Shown: in pieces, positions 54,896 through 63,990 of the stretch | Position numbering within the stretch: position 1 is the stretch's first letter | Layout of the letters: every line of letters begins with the position of its first letter | DNA from: Mycobacterium lacus | GTDB lineage: Bacteria > Actinomycetota > Actinomycetes > Mycobacteriales > Mycobacteriaceae | Reading direction: 5' to 3' | DNA length: 64,000 nucleotides | Assembly: GCF_010731535.1 (NCBI RefSeq) | Contig: NZ_AP022581.1 | Coordinates: forward strand, 2,489,952-2,553,951 | The notes under the pieces: generated by a model | Seen by the model: the letters and a program-made list of their open reading frames with translations, nothing else | The model's database searches: none | Told to the model about the DNA's origin: nothing | Program-made: the position numbers and the translations under genes

Positions 54896-56428
54896 TCAGC
54901 CGACTCCGCAGACCCTCGCCGGCTCGGCCGTCCGGACGCCCACCGGAAGGCGTACGGCCGGCTCGCGCACGTACACCTTCCAGGTCACAAGGGCGGCGAC
55001 GGCATAGAACAGCATGAAGATCCAGAACGCGGAGGTCGCCGTGCCGGTGCTGACATAGGACTCTCGCAGGGCCAGGTTGATTCCGACCCCACCGAGCGCA
55101 CCGACCGCCGCGACCAACCCGATGACCACGCCCGAAATGACTCGTGACCAATCGCGGCGCTCGGCATCGCCGATCTCCAGGGAGCGGCTGCAGGCCTCGA
55201 AGATCGTCGGGATCATCTTGTAGACGGATCCGTTGCCCAGCCCGGCCAAGATGAACAAGGCGATGAAGCCGACTAAGTAGCCGGCCAGCTCGGTGTCGCC
55301 GGGTTGTCCGGTGTGTCGGTGCTCGACGGTGCTGACGCAGACCAGGAGCCCGGCGGCGAGAACCATGGCGGCAAAGACCCTCAGGGTGAGGCGGCTGCCG
55401 CCGATTCGGTCGGCCAGCCGGCCGCCATAGATCCGGGCCAGCGCCGCCAGCAACGGTCCGAGGAAGGCAAGTTCGGCGGCGTGCAGCGAGGCCTGCCCAA
55501 TGCTTTGTCCGGCCACCAGGAAGTTGGTCTGCAACACCTGGCCGAACGCGAACGAGAATCCGATGAACGAGCCGAAGGTGCCGAGGTAGAGCAGCGAGAG
55601 CAACCAGGTGTCTCGGGCGGACACGACGGCGGACAGGACCGACCGCAGCCGGCTCACCTCGACCCGGTGCTGTTCGACGTTGTTCATGAAATGCGCCGCT
55701 CCGATTGCCGCGATGGTGAGTAGCACGGCATACAGACCGCAGACCAAGTAGGGCTTCCCGTCGCCCGCGGTGGCAATAACGAGCAGCCCTACCAACTGGA
55801 TCACCGGCACCCCGAGATTGCCTACCCCACCGGCAATTCCGAGCGCCGAGCCCTTGAGCCGATGCGGGTAGAAGGCGTTGGCGTTGCTCATCGACGCGGC
55901 GAAATTGCCGCCGCCCAGGCCAGTCAGTGCCGCGCACACCAGATACGGCCACAACGGCAGCCCCGGATGGGTCAGCAGCGCCATGGTGCCCACGGTGGGG
56001 ATCAACAGCACGAGCGCCGAGAACAACGCCCAGTTACGACCGCCAAAGATCATGGTGGCCAACGAATAGGGCATCCGCATGCACGCACCAACCAAGGTCG
56101 CGGTGGTGCCCAGCAAGAACTTGTCGCCCGCTGAAAACCCGTACACGTCCTGGGGCATAAACAGCTCCATCACCGGCCACAGTGACCACACCGAGTAGCC
56201 CAGGTGCACGGTCACCACCGACCAGAGCAGATTGCGCCGGGCAATGAGCTTGTTGCCGGCCTCCCAGGCCACCAGATCCTCGGCGTCCCAATGCGAAATG
56301 CGACGCGAGCGATCCGCGGCCTTGGCCCGGGCTGTCGAATCGCATTGCGGGACGGTCGTTCTACCTGTCAGGCCGTCACCTGTGCCGCTTGGCGACTCCT
56401 CTCTTTGCAGCAGCGCCTGCTGTTTCAT
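54896..56428 (-). CDS. narK1: Nitrate/nitrite transporter NarK1 (Rv2329c-like)
   Basis: 510 residues from ATG 56428 with AAGGAGG 4 bp before it, the best ribosome binding site in the region. About 12 MFS helices. The nitrate signature is present: GLGGGNFAASMSNANAFYP, and again GLGNGSVYKMIP. It should exchange or import nitrate/nitrite across the inner membrane. lppP lies 159 bp upstream on the same strand. Confidence 0.9.
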   Translation of the reverse strand: MKQQALLQREESPSGTGDGLTGRTTVPQCDSTARAKAADRSRRISHWDAEDLVAWEAGNKLIARRNLLWSVVTVHLGYSVWSLWPVMELFMPQDVYGFSAGDKFLLGTTATLVGACMRMPYSLATMIFGGRNWALFSALVLLIPTVGTMALLTHPGLPLWPYLVCAALTGLGGGNFAASMSNANAFYPHRLKGSALGIAGGVGNLGVPVIQLVGLLVIATAGDGKPYLVCGLYAVLLTIAAIGAAHFMNNVEQHRVEVSRLRSVLSAVVSARDTWLLSLLYLGTFGSFIGFSFAFGQVLQTNFLVAGQSIGQASLHAAELAFLGPLLAALARIYGGRLADRIGGSRLTLRVFAAMVLAAGLLVCVSTVEHRHTGQPGDTELAGYLVGFIALFILAGLGNGSVYKMIPTIFEACSRSLEIGDAERRDWSRVISGVVIGLVAAVGALGGVGINLALRESYVSTGTATSAFWIFMLFYAVAALVTWKVYVREPAVRLPVGVRTAEPARVCGVG

Positions 56429-56587
56429 CACCCTCCTTAGATCGAGCCTCGAGCGGCACCGGCCCTCCAGGCTGCCAGGCTTTTGTATACGAGTCATCTC
56501 GGGTGCTGCATGAATGTCCTGGGGAATTCCTGTAGAAGTCCTGAAGGCGAAGGCGCATTCGTGCCCGTAAAACCCTGTGCGCGAGGG

Positions 56588-57088
56588 CTACTGATGCGGA
56601 ATAGGGTCGAGCGCCTTCAGCCTGCCGTCCGGGCCGATCTGGAACCGCACCGTGCCGCTGCCACTGGGGCAGCATGGCTGATCGCCGCCGACCCGCCATT
56701 GGTAGCGGACCGTCACTGTGTCATCGGCGGCAGGCAGCACGGTGATGTACGGCTTCGGACTTGGGGTGGGTGCGCCCAATGAGGTGTTGTGGTCGAAAAA
56801 CAACAGCTGCTGGGGGGTCGCCTCGTCGGCGATGCTCGGGATGATCTGCACCCAGTACAAGCGGCATTTCTTGGTGTGTCCCCGCGCGATTTCGACCCAC
56901 ATCGACCCGGGTATCAGGACCGGAACAGAATCAATGGACCGCTTTACCGTGTCGGCTGTCGGTCCATCGGACGCCTTGCAATTGTCGGGCGGCGGGGGCG
57001 GCGGTGCCGGCGACTTCCCGCCGCAACCGACCGGGAGGCCCAACAGCAGGCCCAGGACCATCAGGATCGCGGTCCGGTGACGACGCAC
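56588..57088 (-). CDS. lppP: Lipoprotein LppP/LprE family (Rv2330c-like)
   Basis: 166 residues. Signal peptide with lipobox LPVGC (Cys 22), then a Pro-rich spacer (KSPAPPPPPPDNC). The mature part has paired cysteines and the segment PSIADEATPQQLLFFDHNTS found in the LppP/LprE family. Anchored outside the membrane; function unknown, though lppP has been linked to growth inside macrophages in M. tuberculosis screens. The gap 57089-57281 shows nothing. Confidence 0.87.
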   Translation of the reverse strand: MRRHRTAILMVLGLLLGLPVGCGGKSPAPPPPPPDNCKASDGPTADTVKRSIDSVPVLIPGSMWVEIARGHTKKCRLYWVQIIPSIADEATPQQLLFFDHNTSLGAPTPSPKPYITVLPAADDTVTVRYQWRVGGDQPCCPSGSGTVRFQIGPDGRLKALDPIPHQ

Positions 57089-57281
57089 GTCGCGAGCTTA
57101 GCGAAGGCTGTGACTGTCCCCTCGGTTCGGTCGAAATCAGGTTCGGGGCCCGAAACAGGAACTTATGCGAGCAACGTCAGTGCCGTAATGCGACCGAAAC
57201 GTCGCGCACCCGCCGCTGAAACATCCCGGTCGCACTATTCACCCAGGGTTTGGGATTGCGCAGTCGAGGAGGGCGGTTGGC

Positions 57282-57614
57282 GTGGCTCGGGAATATGACG
57301 GGCCCGATAGGGACGCCACAAACATTGGCTGCCCCGTGCACGGTCGGACGCGCCCTGGCGCCGCAGCAGACAACCCGCCCGGCGGCCCCGCGTCGGCACC
57401 CGTTCAAGTCGATTGGGCGGGGTTGCCCATCAACCTGGACTTGGTGTTCTCCCGGGAGCAGCGCGACAAGGTCTACGTTCAACACCTGATGCGCAAGCGC
57501 GGGGCCCAGCTGTGGCGATGGTTGCACGACGGGGCACCGCCGTGCATCTGCGACATCGCTGCCGATTATCGCCAGCTCGACCCGGGCGCGGCCGAATTCA
57601 TGTCCAGTCGCTGA
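57282..57614 (+). pseudogene. C-terminal fragment of an NADPH-flavoprotein reductase
   Basis: The last 60 residues read FSREQRDKVYVQHLMRKRGA, QLWRWLHDGAPPCICDIAAD, closely like the C-terminal NADP-binding end of CPR/sulfite-reductase flavoproteins (VQHxMRExxAELWRWLxDGAxxYVCGD). The GD is replaced by DI, and everything N-terminal is absent. In related mycobacteria a nitrate reductase/flavoprotein gene sits near narK, so this is probably its remnant. Position corresponds to Rv2331. Confidence 0.55.
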
Positions 57615-57702
57615 ACGCGGGCTAGCACGAGCTTTTCAAGGCGCGTTCACCTCGATCGGCGTTACCGTGACTCGACGAGCCAAGTCACGGATGGAGACTG
57701 CC

Positions 57703-59349
57703 ATGGGCGACCCTTGCGTGCCACGAATCCCGCTCGCTTTGTCCGCGCCGAGTCTCAATCGCGGGGTCGGCTTCACCCACGAGGAACGACGGCGGCTGGG
57801 CCTCACCGGCCGGCTTCCGTCGGCGGTGCTCACCCTCGACGAACAGGCCGACCGCGTCTGGCATCAATTGCAAAGCCTCGCCACCGATCTGGGCCGCAAC
57901 CTGCTCCTCGAGCAGCTGCACTACCGCCACGAGCTGCTGTACTTCAAGGTCCTGGAAGACCATCTGCCCGAGCTGATGCCGGTGGTGTACACACCCACCG
58001 TCGGCGAGGCCATCCAACGCTTCTCAGATGAATACCGCGGGCAGCGCGGACTGTTTCTGAGCATCGACGAACCCGACGAGATCGCCGGCGCCTTCGAAAC
58101 ATTCGGGCTCGGGCCCGACGACGTCGACCTGATCGTGTGCACCGACGCCGAAGCGATCCTCGGTATCGGTGACTGGGGTGTGGGTGGCATCCAGATCGCG
58201 GTGGGCAAATTGGCGCTCTACACCGCCGGCGGCGGCATCGATCCACGCCGCTGCATCGCGGTGTCGCTCGATGTCGGCACCGACAACGAACAGCTGCTGG
58301 CCGACCCGTTCTACCTGGGCAATCGCCACGCCCGACGCCGTGGCGCCGAATACGACCGGTTCATCGGGCGCTACGTCGAGACCGCACACCGGCTGTTTCC
58401 GCATGCGATGCTGCACTTCGAGGACTTCGGGCCGGCCAACGCACGGGTGATCCTGCAGAGATACGGCGCGGATTACTGTGTGTTCAACGACGACGTGCAG
58501 GGAACCGGCGCGGTGGTGGTCGCGGCCGGGTACGGGGGATCGCGCGTCACCGGCATCCCCATGCGCGACCAGACAACGATCGTGTTCGGTGCCGGGACGG
58601 CCGGGATGGGGATCGCCGACCAGATCCGTGACGCGATGGTCGCCGACGGCGCGACCATCGAGCAAGCCACATCGCAGATCTGGGCCATCGACAAGCAGGG
58701 CCTGCTGTTCGACGACATGGACGACCTGCGCGACTTCCAGGTGCCCTACGCGAAGAACCGCCGCCAGCTCGGTGTGGCCGCCGGGCATCGGGTCGGACTG
58801 GTCGACGCGATCAAGATGGCGTCACCGACCATCCTGCTTGGCTGCTCGACGGTCTACGGCGCGTTCACCCGAGAGGTCATCGAGGCGATGACGGCGTCCT
58901 GCGAACGACCGATGATCTTTCCGCTGTCCAACCCGACCTCGCGCATGGAGGCCATGCCGGCCGACGTGCTGGGCTGGTCGAACGGCAAGGCGCTGCTCGC
59001 CACCGGCAGCCCGGTCGCTCCCGTCGAATACGGCGAGACCACCTACACCATCGGCCAGGCCAACAACGTGCTGGTGTTCCCGGGCATCGGCCTGAGCGTC
59101 ATCGTCGCCCGGGCCAAGCAGCTCACCCCGAACATGCTGCACGCGGCAGCGAACGCCATTGCGCGACAGGCTAATCCAACGAATCCCGGGGATTCCCTGC
59201 TGCCGGACGTCAAGGACCTACGCTCGATCTCGATGGCGGTTGCCGAGGCGGTGTATCACGCCGCGGTCGACGACGAAGTGGCCACCCGAACCCATGACAA
59301 CGTGCGCCAGGCCATCCTCGACACCATGTGGGTACCGCGCTACGACTAA
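57703..59349 (+). CDS. mez: NAD(P)-dependent malic enzyme (Rv2332-like)
   Basis: 548 residues from ATG 57703, equal to M. tuberculosis Mez; a longer frame to 57667 is not conserved. Catalytic Tyr in MPVVYTPTVGEA, metal-site residues in LHFEDFGPANA and CVFNDDVQGTGAV, Rossmann VFGAGTAGMGIAD. It converts malate to pyruvate and CO2 with NAD(P), feeding the anaplerotic node. Its stop overlaps the stop of the convergent stp gene. Confidence 0.95.
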   Translation: MGDPCVPRIPLALSAPSLNRGVGFTHEERRRLGLTGRLPSAVLTLDEQADRVWHQLQSLATDLGRNLLLEQLHYRHELLYFKVLEDHLPELMPVVYTPTVGEAIQRFSDEYRGQRGLFLSIDEPDEIAGAFETFGLGPDDVDLIVCTDAEAILGIGDWGVGGIQIAVGKLALYTAGGGIDPRRCIAVSLDVGTDNEQLLADPFYLGNRHARRRGAEYDRFIGRYVETAHRLFPHAMLHFEDFGPANARVILQRYGADYCVFNDDVQGTGAVVVAAGYGGSRVTGIPMRDQTTIVFGAGTAGMGIADQIRDAMVADGATIEQATSQIWAIDKQGLLFDDMDDLRDFQVPYAKNRRQLGVAAGHRVGLVDAIKMASPTILLGCSTVYGAFTREVIEAMTASCERPMIFPLSNPTSRMEAMPADVLGWSNGKALLATGSPVAPVEYGETTYTIGQANNVLVFPGIGLSVIVARAKQLTPNMLHAAANAIARQANPTNPGDSLLPDVKDLRSISMAVAEAVYHAAVDDEVATRTHDNVRQAILDTMWVPRYD

Positions 59350-60905
59350 GCGATTTCGGTCATTCGACGGTCGACGCTGTCACGGCCTCGAGTTCGGCGA
59401 CGCCACGCGGGAACCAGCGCCAACCGGCCAGAAACACGCAGGCCAGCGACACCGTGGCGATGAGGAACGCGACGCGGATGCCGTCGATGAAATCGTCCTC
59501 CGCGATCTGAGCGGGGTCGCGGTGCACGATTGGTTGCCGCGGCACGATTCCGCTGACATGGGCTCGCGGGTTGGCGTTGTCGATGATGACCACGGCGATG
59601 GCGTGCCGCTCGACCGGATCGGGCACTGCCGGCGCCAGGTGGGGCTCGAGTGTGGCCGTCAGCCAGGCGGCCAGGACCGAGCCCAGGACCGCGAACCCAA
59701 TCGTCGAGCCGATCGCCCGCTGGGCGCTCATAATGCCGGACGCCATGCCCGCACGTTCTAGCGGGACGGCGGTCATCGCGACGGTCGTGATCGGCGTCAG
59801 GCACAACGCGACGCCGGTGCCGCACAATCCCAGCCCGGCCAGGACCAAGCCCGCGCTGCGGTGCTCGCTGGCGATCAGCGTGAGCAGACCCAGCATCAAC
59901 AAACAGAGCCCCACCAGGACGAGCATGCGTGCCCCAACCCGGCCAACCAGGACGCCAACCAGGGGCGACACGATGGCCACGACCGCGCTGAACGGCAGGA
60001 TCATGAGGCCGGTCACGCCCGGGGTATAGCCACGCACGTTCTGCAGGAACTGCGTGGTGAGCAGCAGCATCCCGTAGACGGCGAAAAACACCGTGCAGAT
60101 GGTCCCGATGGACACCGCGTACGAAGCGTCGCGGAACAAGGTCAGATCCATCATCGGATCCGGCGATCTGCGCTCGATCCACAAGAACAGGACACAGCCA
60201 ACGACGGCCGCCAACAGCAGCGCGATGATGTGGGGCGACGTCCAGCCGACCTCGGGACCTTCGATGATCGCATACACGAAATGCCCCTACCGTCACAATG
60301 AACAGCGTCTGCCCGGACACGTCGAAGCGTGCTGCGCGCTCGTTGCGCGATTCCTCGACGAAGCACACCGTCAGAAGAACCACGACCGCGCCCATGGGCA
60401 CATTCACGTAGAAGATGCTCCGCCACCCCCACTGGTCCACCAGCAGGCCGCCGAGCGTCGGGCCCGCCGTCGTGCCGACGCTGGCGATGGCGGTCCAGAT
60501 CCCGATTGCTTGCGCCTTCCGCTTGGCGTCCGGGAAGGCGGCGCTCACCAGGGCCAGCGAGGTCACACTGGCGGTCGCCGCGCCCAAGCCCTGTACACCG
60601 CGCGCGATGGCGAGCATCCCTAATGAGGGCGCCAAGCCGCAGGCGACGGATCCCGCCGTGAACACCGAAACACCCGTCAAGTACCAGCGGCGGCGGCCGA
60701 AGCGATCGGCGAGCGTGGCCGCCGACATGATGAAGACCGCCATGCCGAGGCTGTAGGCCGCCACCACCCACTGCAGGCCGTCCTCCCCCACCCCGAAGCC
60801 GCGCTGGATATCGGGCAGCGCCACGTTCACGATCAGCGCGTCGAGGAAGATCATGAACAGGCCCAGGCCCGTGGCGACGAGGGTGAGGAGCTGCGTGCGG
60901 TTCAT
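59346..60905 (-). pseudogene. MFS drug-efflux transporter Stp (Rv2333c-like), frameshifted
   Basis: The start ATG 60905 gives helices 1-6 of a 14-TM DHA2 (EmrB/QacA) pump: LDALIVNVALPDIQRGFG, LADRFGRRRW, motif C GPTLGGLLVDQWGW. The frame is lost at TVGAF; the rest (YAIIEGPEVGWTS onward, to residue VTASTVE) is in the frame of 60277-59360. One extra base in the run AAA at 60279-60281 (plus strand) explains it. A sequencing error is possible; otherwise the pump is inactive. Confidence 0.8.
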
Positions 60906-60938
60906 GGCGATCTGGCGATGAACTCTATGCGGCAGGCT

Positions 60939-61001
60939 GCGCGAGCAGACGCAAAAGCGCCCAAATCGGACGATTTTGGGCGCTTTTGCGTCTGCTCGCG
61001 C
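60939..61001. terminator. Long perfect hairpin after the cysteine desulfurase gene
   Basis: 27-bp perfectly complementary arms (60939-60965 and 60975-61001) with a 9-nt loop. The arm contains GAGCAGACGCAAAAGCGCCC, a motif I recall as frequent at mycobacterial gene ends. Its right arm touches the desulfurase stop codon. Each arm ends in an A/T run by the loop, not a U-tract after the stem, so it is an unusual but likely bidirectional terminator or mRNA-end stabiliser. Confidence 0.7.
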
Positions 61002-62893
61002 TACCTACCGCCCTCGGCGATGCGCCGCACCGCCCGCAGGAAGACGTCGATCTCCTCGAAGGTGTTGTAGAACGCAAACGAGGGACGGACGGTGGCCTCC
61101 AGGCCATAGCGACGCAGAATCGGCTGGGCGCAGTGATGCCCGGCCCGCACCGCGATGCCCTCGGCGTTGAGCGCCTTGCCGACCTCGAGCGGATCGTGTC
61201 CGGCCAGCACGAACGACAACACGCTGGCCTTCTCGTCCGCCGTGCCGACGAGGCGAACACCCGGAATGTCGGCCAGGCGGGGAGTCGCATAGTCCAGCAA
61301 CGCATGCTCATAGGCGGCCATGCGCTCGATGCCCACCCGCTCGACGTAACGCAGCGCCTCGCCGAGCCCGACGGCGTCGGCGATGTTTCCGGTGCCGGCC
61401 TCAAACTTGTTGGGCAGTCCCTGGTACAGCGATCGCTGCAGCGTGACGTCGGCGATCATGTTGCCGCCGCCCTGCCACGGTGGTGTCTCGGCCAGCGCTT
61501 CCTCGGTCCCGTAGAGCACGCCGATCCCCGTGGGGCCGTAGATTTTGTGGCCGGAGAACGCGAAGAAATCAACGCCGAGCGCCGAGACATCGATCGGCAG
61601 ATGCGGAATAGACTGTGCGCCGTCAATCAGCACCCGTGCGCCGTAGCGGTGGCCCAGCTCGACGATCTTCTCGACCGGCGTCACCGTGCCCAGCGCATTT
61701 GAAACATGGGTCGCGGCAACCAGTTTCGTCTTCGGCCCCAGCAGGTCCTCGAACTCCGACAGCAGCAGGTTGCCCGCTTCGTCCACCGGCGCGACTTTCA
61801 GGATCGCGCCCGTTTGTTGCGAAATCAGTTGCCAAGGAACGATATTGGCGTGGTGCTCTAGATGGGTGATGACGATCTCGTCGCCGGGTCCCAGGTGTTT
61901 ACCGCCCCAAGCGTAGGCCACCAGGTTGATGGCCTCGGTGGTGCCGCGGACGAAGATGTTCTGTTCGGCCGCCGAAGCGCCGATAAACCGGCGTACGGTC
62001 TCGCGGGCCTCTTCGTAGGCGTCGGTCGCCCGGGCCGCCAACTCGTGTGCCGCGCGGTGGATGTTGGAGTTCTCGTGGGCGTAGAAGTACGCCAGCCGGT
62101 CGATCACGACCTGTGGCTTCTGGGTGGTAGCGGCGTTGTCGAACCAGATCAGCGGCTTGCCGTTGACTGTCTCCTGGAGGATCGGAAAGTCGGCCCGCAC
62201 GGCGTTCACGTCGAACACCTCGTGCGCCTGGCCGATCTCGGGCAGCTGCGGCACCGGCTCGGGCTTGTTCAGGAAGTAGTAGCTCGCCTCATCACCCGGT
62301 GGCGCATCCGGGCGCGATGGCACTGCATCCGACCAGCCCAGATCGCCCGCCGATGGCGCTTCGGGTAGCCAGCCCGGCGCTGAGCCGCGCGGCGCCACCG
62401 GCACCGTCGGCGGCACCCCGGCCAGCACACCGGGCACGGTCGGCACGATGCCCGACGTCGGCACCGCAAAGGCCGTCAGATCCGCGACACCGGACGGCAA
62501 AAACGGATCGGCCAGCGCGGCTGTCGTCTCGGCCGCCGACGGCGCCGCGGTGGCATCCGGCACGTTTCCGCGCGGAGCCACCGGCACCGTCTGCGGCGGC
62601 ATGGCTTCAAGTCCCGGCGATGTCGGGGCCGGGACATAGACGTCCGAGAGGCTGACAGCCGGAATGCCCGCCGTGAGCGGATCGGATGTACCGGCCGCCG
62701 TCCGCCCAGCCGACGTCGCGGCCGTCGTGTCGGGCACGCTGCCACGCGGGGCGACCGGTGTCGTCTGCGGCGGGCTATCGGACCCTGGGCGAATGCCGAC
62801 CGCGTACAACTGATTGGCCAGCGCGGCGAGCTCCGCGGCGCTCACCGGCAGCTCGCTTTCGGCGTCTACCGAGCGGTACTCACTTGTACTCAT
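61001..62893 (-). CDS. Cysteine desulfurase with long disordered N-terminus, encapsulin cargo
   Basis: 630 residues. Residues 1-225 are low-complexity, rich in Ala/Pro/Thr/Gly, with three PVAPRG copies (near 46-51, 104-109 and 165-170; the first two are preceded by PPQT, the third by PPT). The SufS-type PLP domain follows from about residue 228 (FDVNAVRADFPIL). PLP Lys is in FAFSGHKIYGPTG and the catalytic Cys in RAGHHCAQP. It converts cysteine to alanine plus persulfide sulfur. Desulfurases with such tails are cargo of family 2A encapsulins; the tail is the targeting sequence. The start overlaps the shell gene by 14 bp. Confidence 0.92.
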   Translation of the reverse strand: MSTSEYRSVDAESELPVSAAELAALANQLYAVGIRPGSDSPPQTTPVAPRGSVPDTTAATSAGRTAAGTSDPLTAGIPAVSLSDVYVPAPTSPGLEAMPPQTVPVAPRGNVPDATAAPSAAETTAALADPFLPSGVADLTAFAVPTSGIVPTVPGVLAGVPPTVPVAPRGSAPGWLPEAPSAGDLGWSDAVPSRPDAPPGDEASYYFLNKPEPVPQLPEIGQAHEVFDVNAVRADFPILQETVNGKPLIWFDNAATTQKPQVVIDRLAYFYAHENSNIHRAAHELAARATDAYEEARETVRRFIGASAAEQNIFVRGTTEAINLVAYAWGGKHLGPGDEIVITHLEHHANIVPWQLISQQTGAILKVAPVDEAGNLLLSEFEDLLGPKTKLVAATHVSNALGTVTPVEKIVELGHRYGARVLIDGAQSIPHLPIDVSALGVDFFAFSGHKIYGPTGIGVLYGTEEALAETPPWQGGGNMIADVTLQRSLYQGLPNKFEAGTGNIADAVGLGEALRYVERVGIERMAAYEHALLDYATPRLADIPGVRLVGTADEKASVLSFVLAGHDPLEVGKALNAEGIAVRAGHHCAQPILRRYGLEATVRPSFAFYNTFEEIDVFLRAVRRIAEGGR

Positions 62894-63818
62894 GGAACTG
62901 GTCCACAGCGACGTCGTCGAGCACGGCGAGCGCGTCGTCAGTGAGGACGGCCAAAGACGTGTAGAGGGTGACCAGATAGGTCGCGATCGCCGACTGATTG
63001 ATGCCGGTAAACCGCACCGAGAGCCCCGGGGCTTGTTCGCCGACCAGGCCCGGCTGGAACAGGCCCACCACGCCCTGGCGCTCCTCGCCGGTGCGCACCA
63101 GGATGAACTTGGTTTTGCCGTCCTTCACCGGCACCTTGTCCGACGGGATCAGCGGAACGCCGCGCCAGGTGATGAATTGCGCGCCGAACAGGCTCACCGT
63201 TGGGGGCGGCACGCCGCGGTAGGTGGCTTCACGGCCGAACGCCGCGATGCCCTGGGGGTGCGTCAGGAAGAAGCTGGGTGTCTTCCAGACCTTGGTGATC
63301 AGCGCGTCGAGGTCGTCGGGCGTGGGTGCACCGGCCAGCGTTTGGATGGTCTGCTCCGGGGTAGCCTGCGCCAGCAACCCGTATTCTGGGCTGTTGACCA
63401 GCTCGGATTCTTGGCGCTCCTTGATCGTCTCGATGGTCAGCCGCAGCTGCTGCGCGATCTGATCGTGTGGGCTGGAGTACAGGTCGGACACCCTGGTGTG
63501 GATATCCAGGAGCGTCGAAATCGTCCGCAGCGTGTACTCGCGTGGGCTGGTCTCGTAGTCGACGTAGGTCTCCGGCAGCGGCGCTTCGGTTCCGGCGCCC
63601 GCTTCGGCCTTGACCGCGACCCGCTCCGGGTTGACCACCCGGTTCACCCGATAAATGCCCGCTTCCACCGGCACCCAGCTCAGCAGATGCAGCAACCAGC
63701 GCGGCGTGATCGTCGAAAGTTGCGGAACGGTCTTCGTCGCGTTGGCAAGCTGCCTGGCGGCGAGATCGCCGAGCGCTTGAGATTCGTTTTGGGCCCCCGT
63801 TTGAGGTGCAGTCATCAT
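62880..63818 (-). CDS. Family 2A encapsulin shell protein (MMP-I / SrpI-like)
   Basis: About 312 residues from ATG 63818 (ATG 63815 is equally possible; GGAAGGA precedes them). The sequence follows the M. avium/M. leprae major membrane protein I: ALGDLAARQLANATKTVPQL, TPRWLLHLLSWVPVEAGIYR, EYTLRTISTLLDIHTRVSDL and QFITWRGVPLIPSDKVPV. These assemble into HK97-fold icosahedral compartments. Cargo is the desulfurase encoded next. In other bacteria such shells store sulfur. The name 'membrane protein' is historical; no TM helix is needed. Confidence 0.93.
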   Translation of the reverse strand: MMTAPQTGAQNESQALGDLAARQLANATKTVPQLSTITPRWLLHLLSWVPVEAGIYRVNRVVNPERVAVKAEAGAGTEAPLPETYVDYETSPREYTLRTISTLLDIHTRVSDLYSSPHDQIAQQLRLTIETIKERQESELVNSPEYGLLAQATPEQTIQTLAGAPTPDDLDALITKVWKTPSFFLTHPQGIAAFGREATYRGVPPPTVSLFGAQFITWRGVPLIPSDKVPVKDGKTKFILVRTGEERQGVVGLFQPGLVGEQAPGLSVRFTGINQSAIATYLVTLYTSLAVLTDDALAVLDDVAVDQFHEYK

Positions 63819-63975
63819 GGTCCTTCCGTGGGTGGTCCGGTAGTGCACTGGTGGTGAGGCAGAGTCGTTTTGCCCCACACGGAATGCTCGTGCGCGGCGA
63901 GCCTACGTGATAGAAATCCATAGGCAAAGAGTTAGGCCCGCACCCGAGCAGAACCGGCGAAATGCGCCCATGCCG

Positions 63976-63990
63976 TATAGTGGGGCCATG
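63976..63990 (+). promoter_or_regulatory. Candidate leaderless promoter at the right edge
   Basis: TATAGT (63976-63981) is a good SigA -10 hexamer 6 bp before ATG 63988, so transcription would start at the A of the ATG. Leaderless genes are common in mycobacteria. It diverges from the encapsulin gene. Confidence 0.5.
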
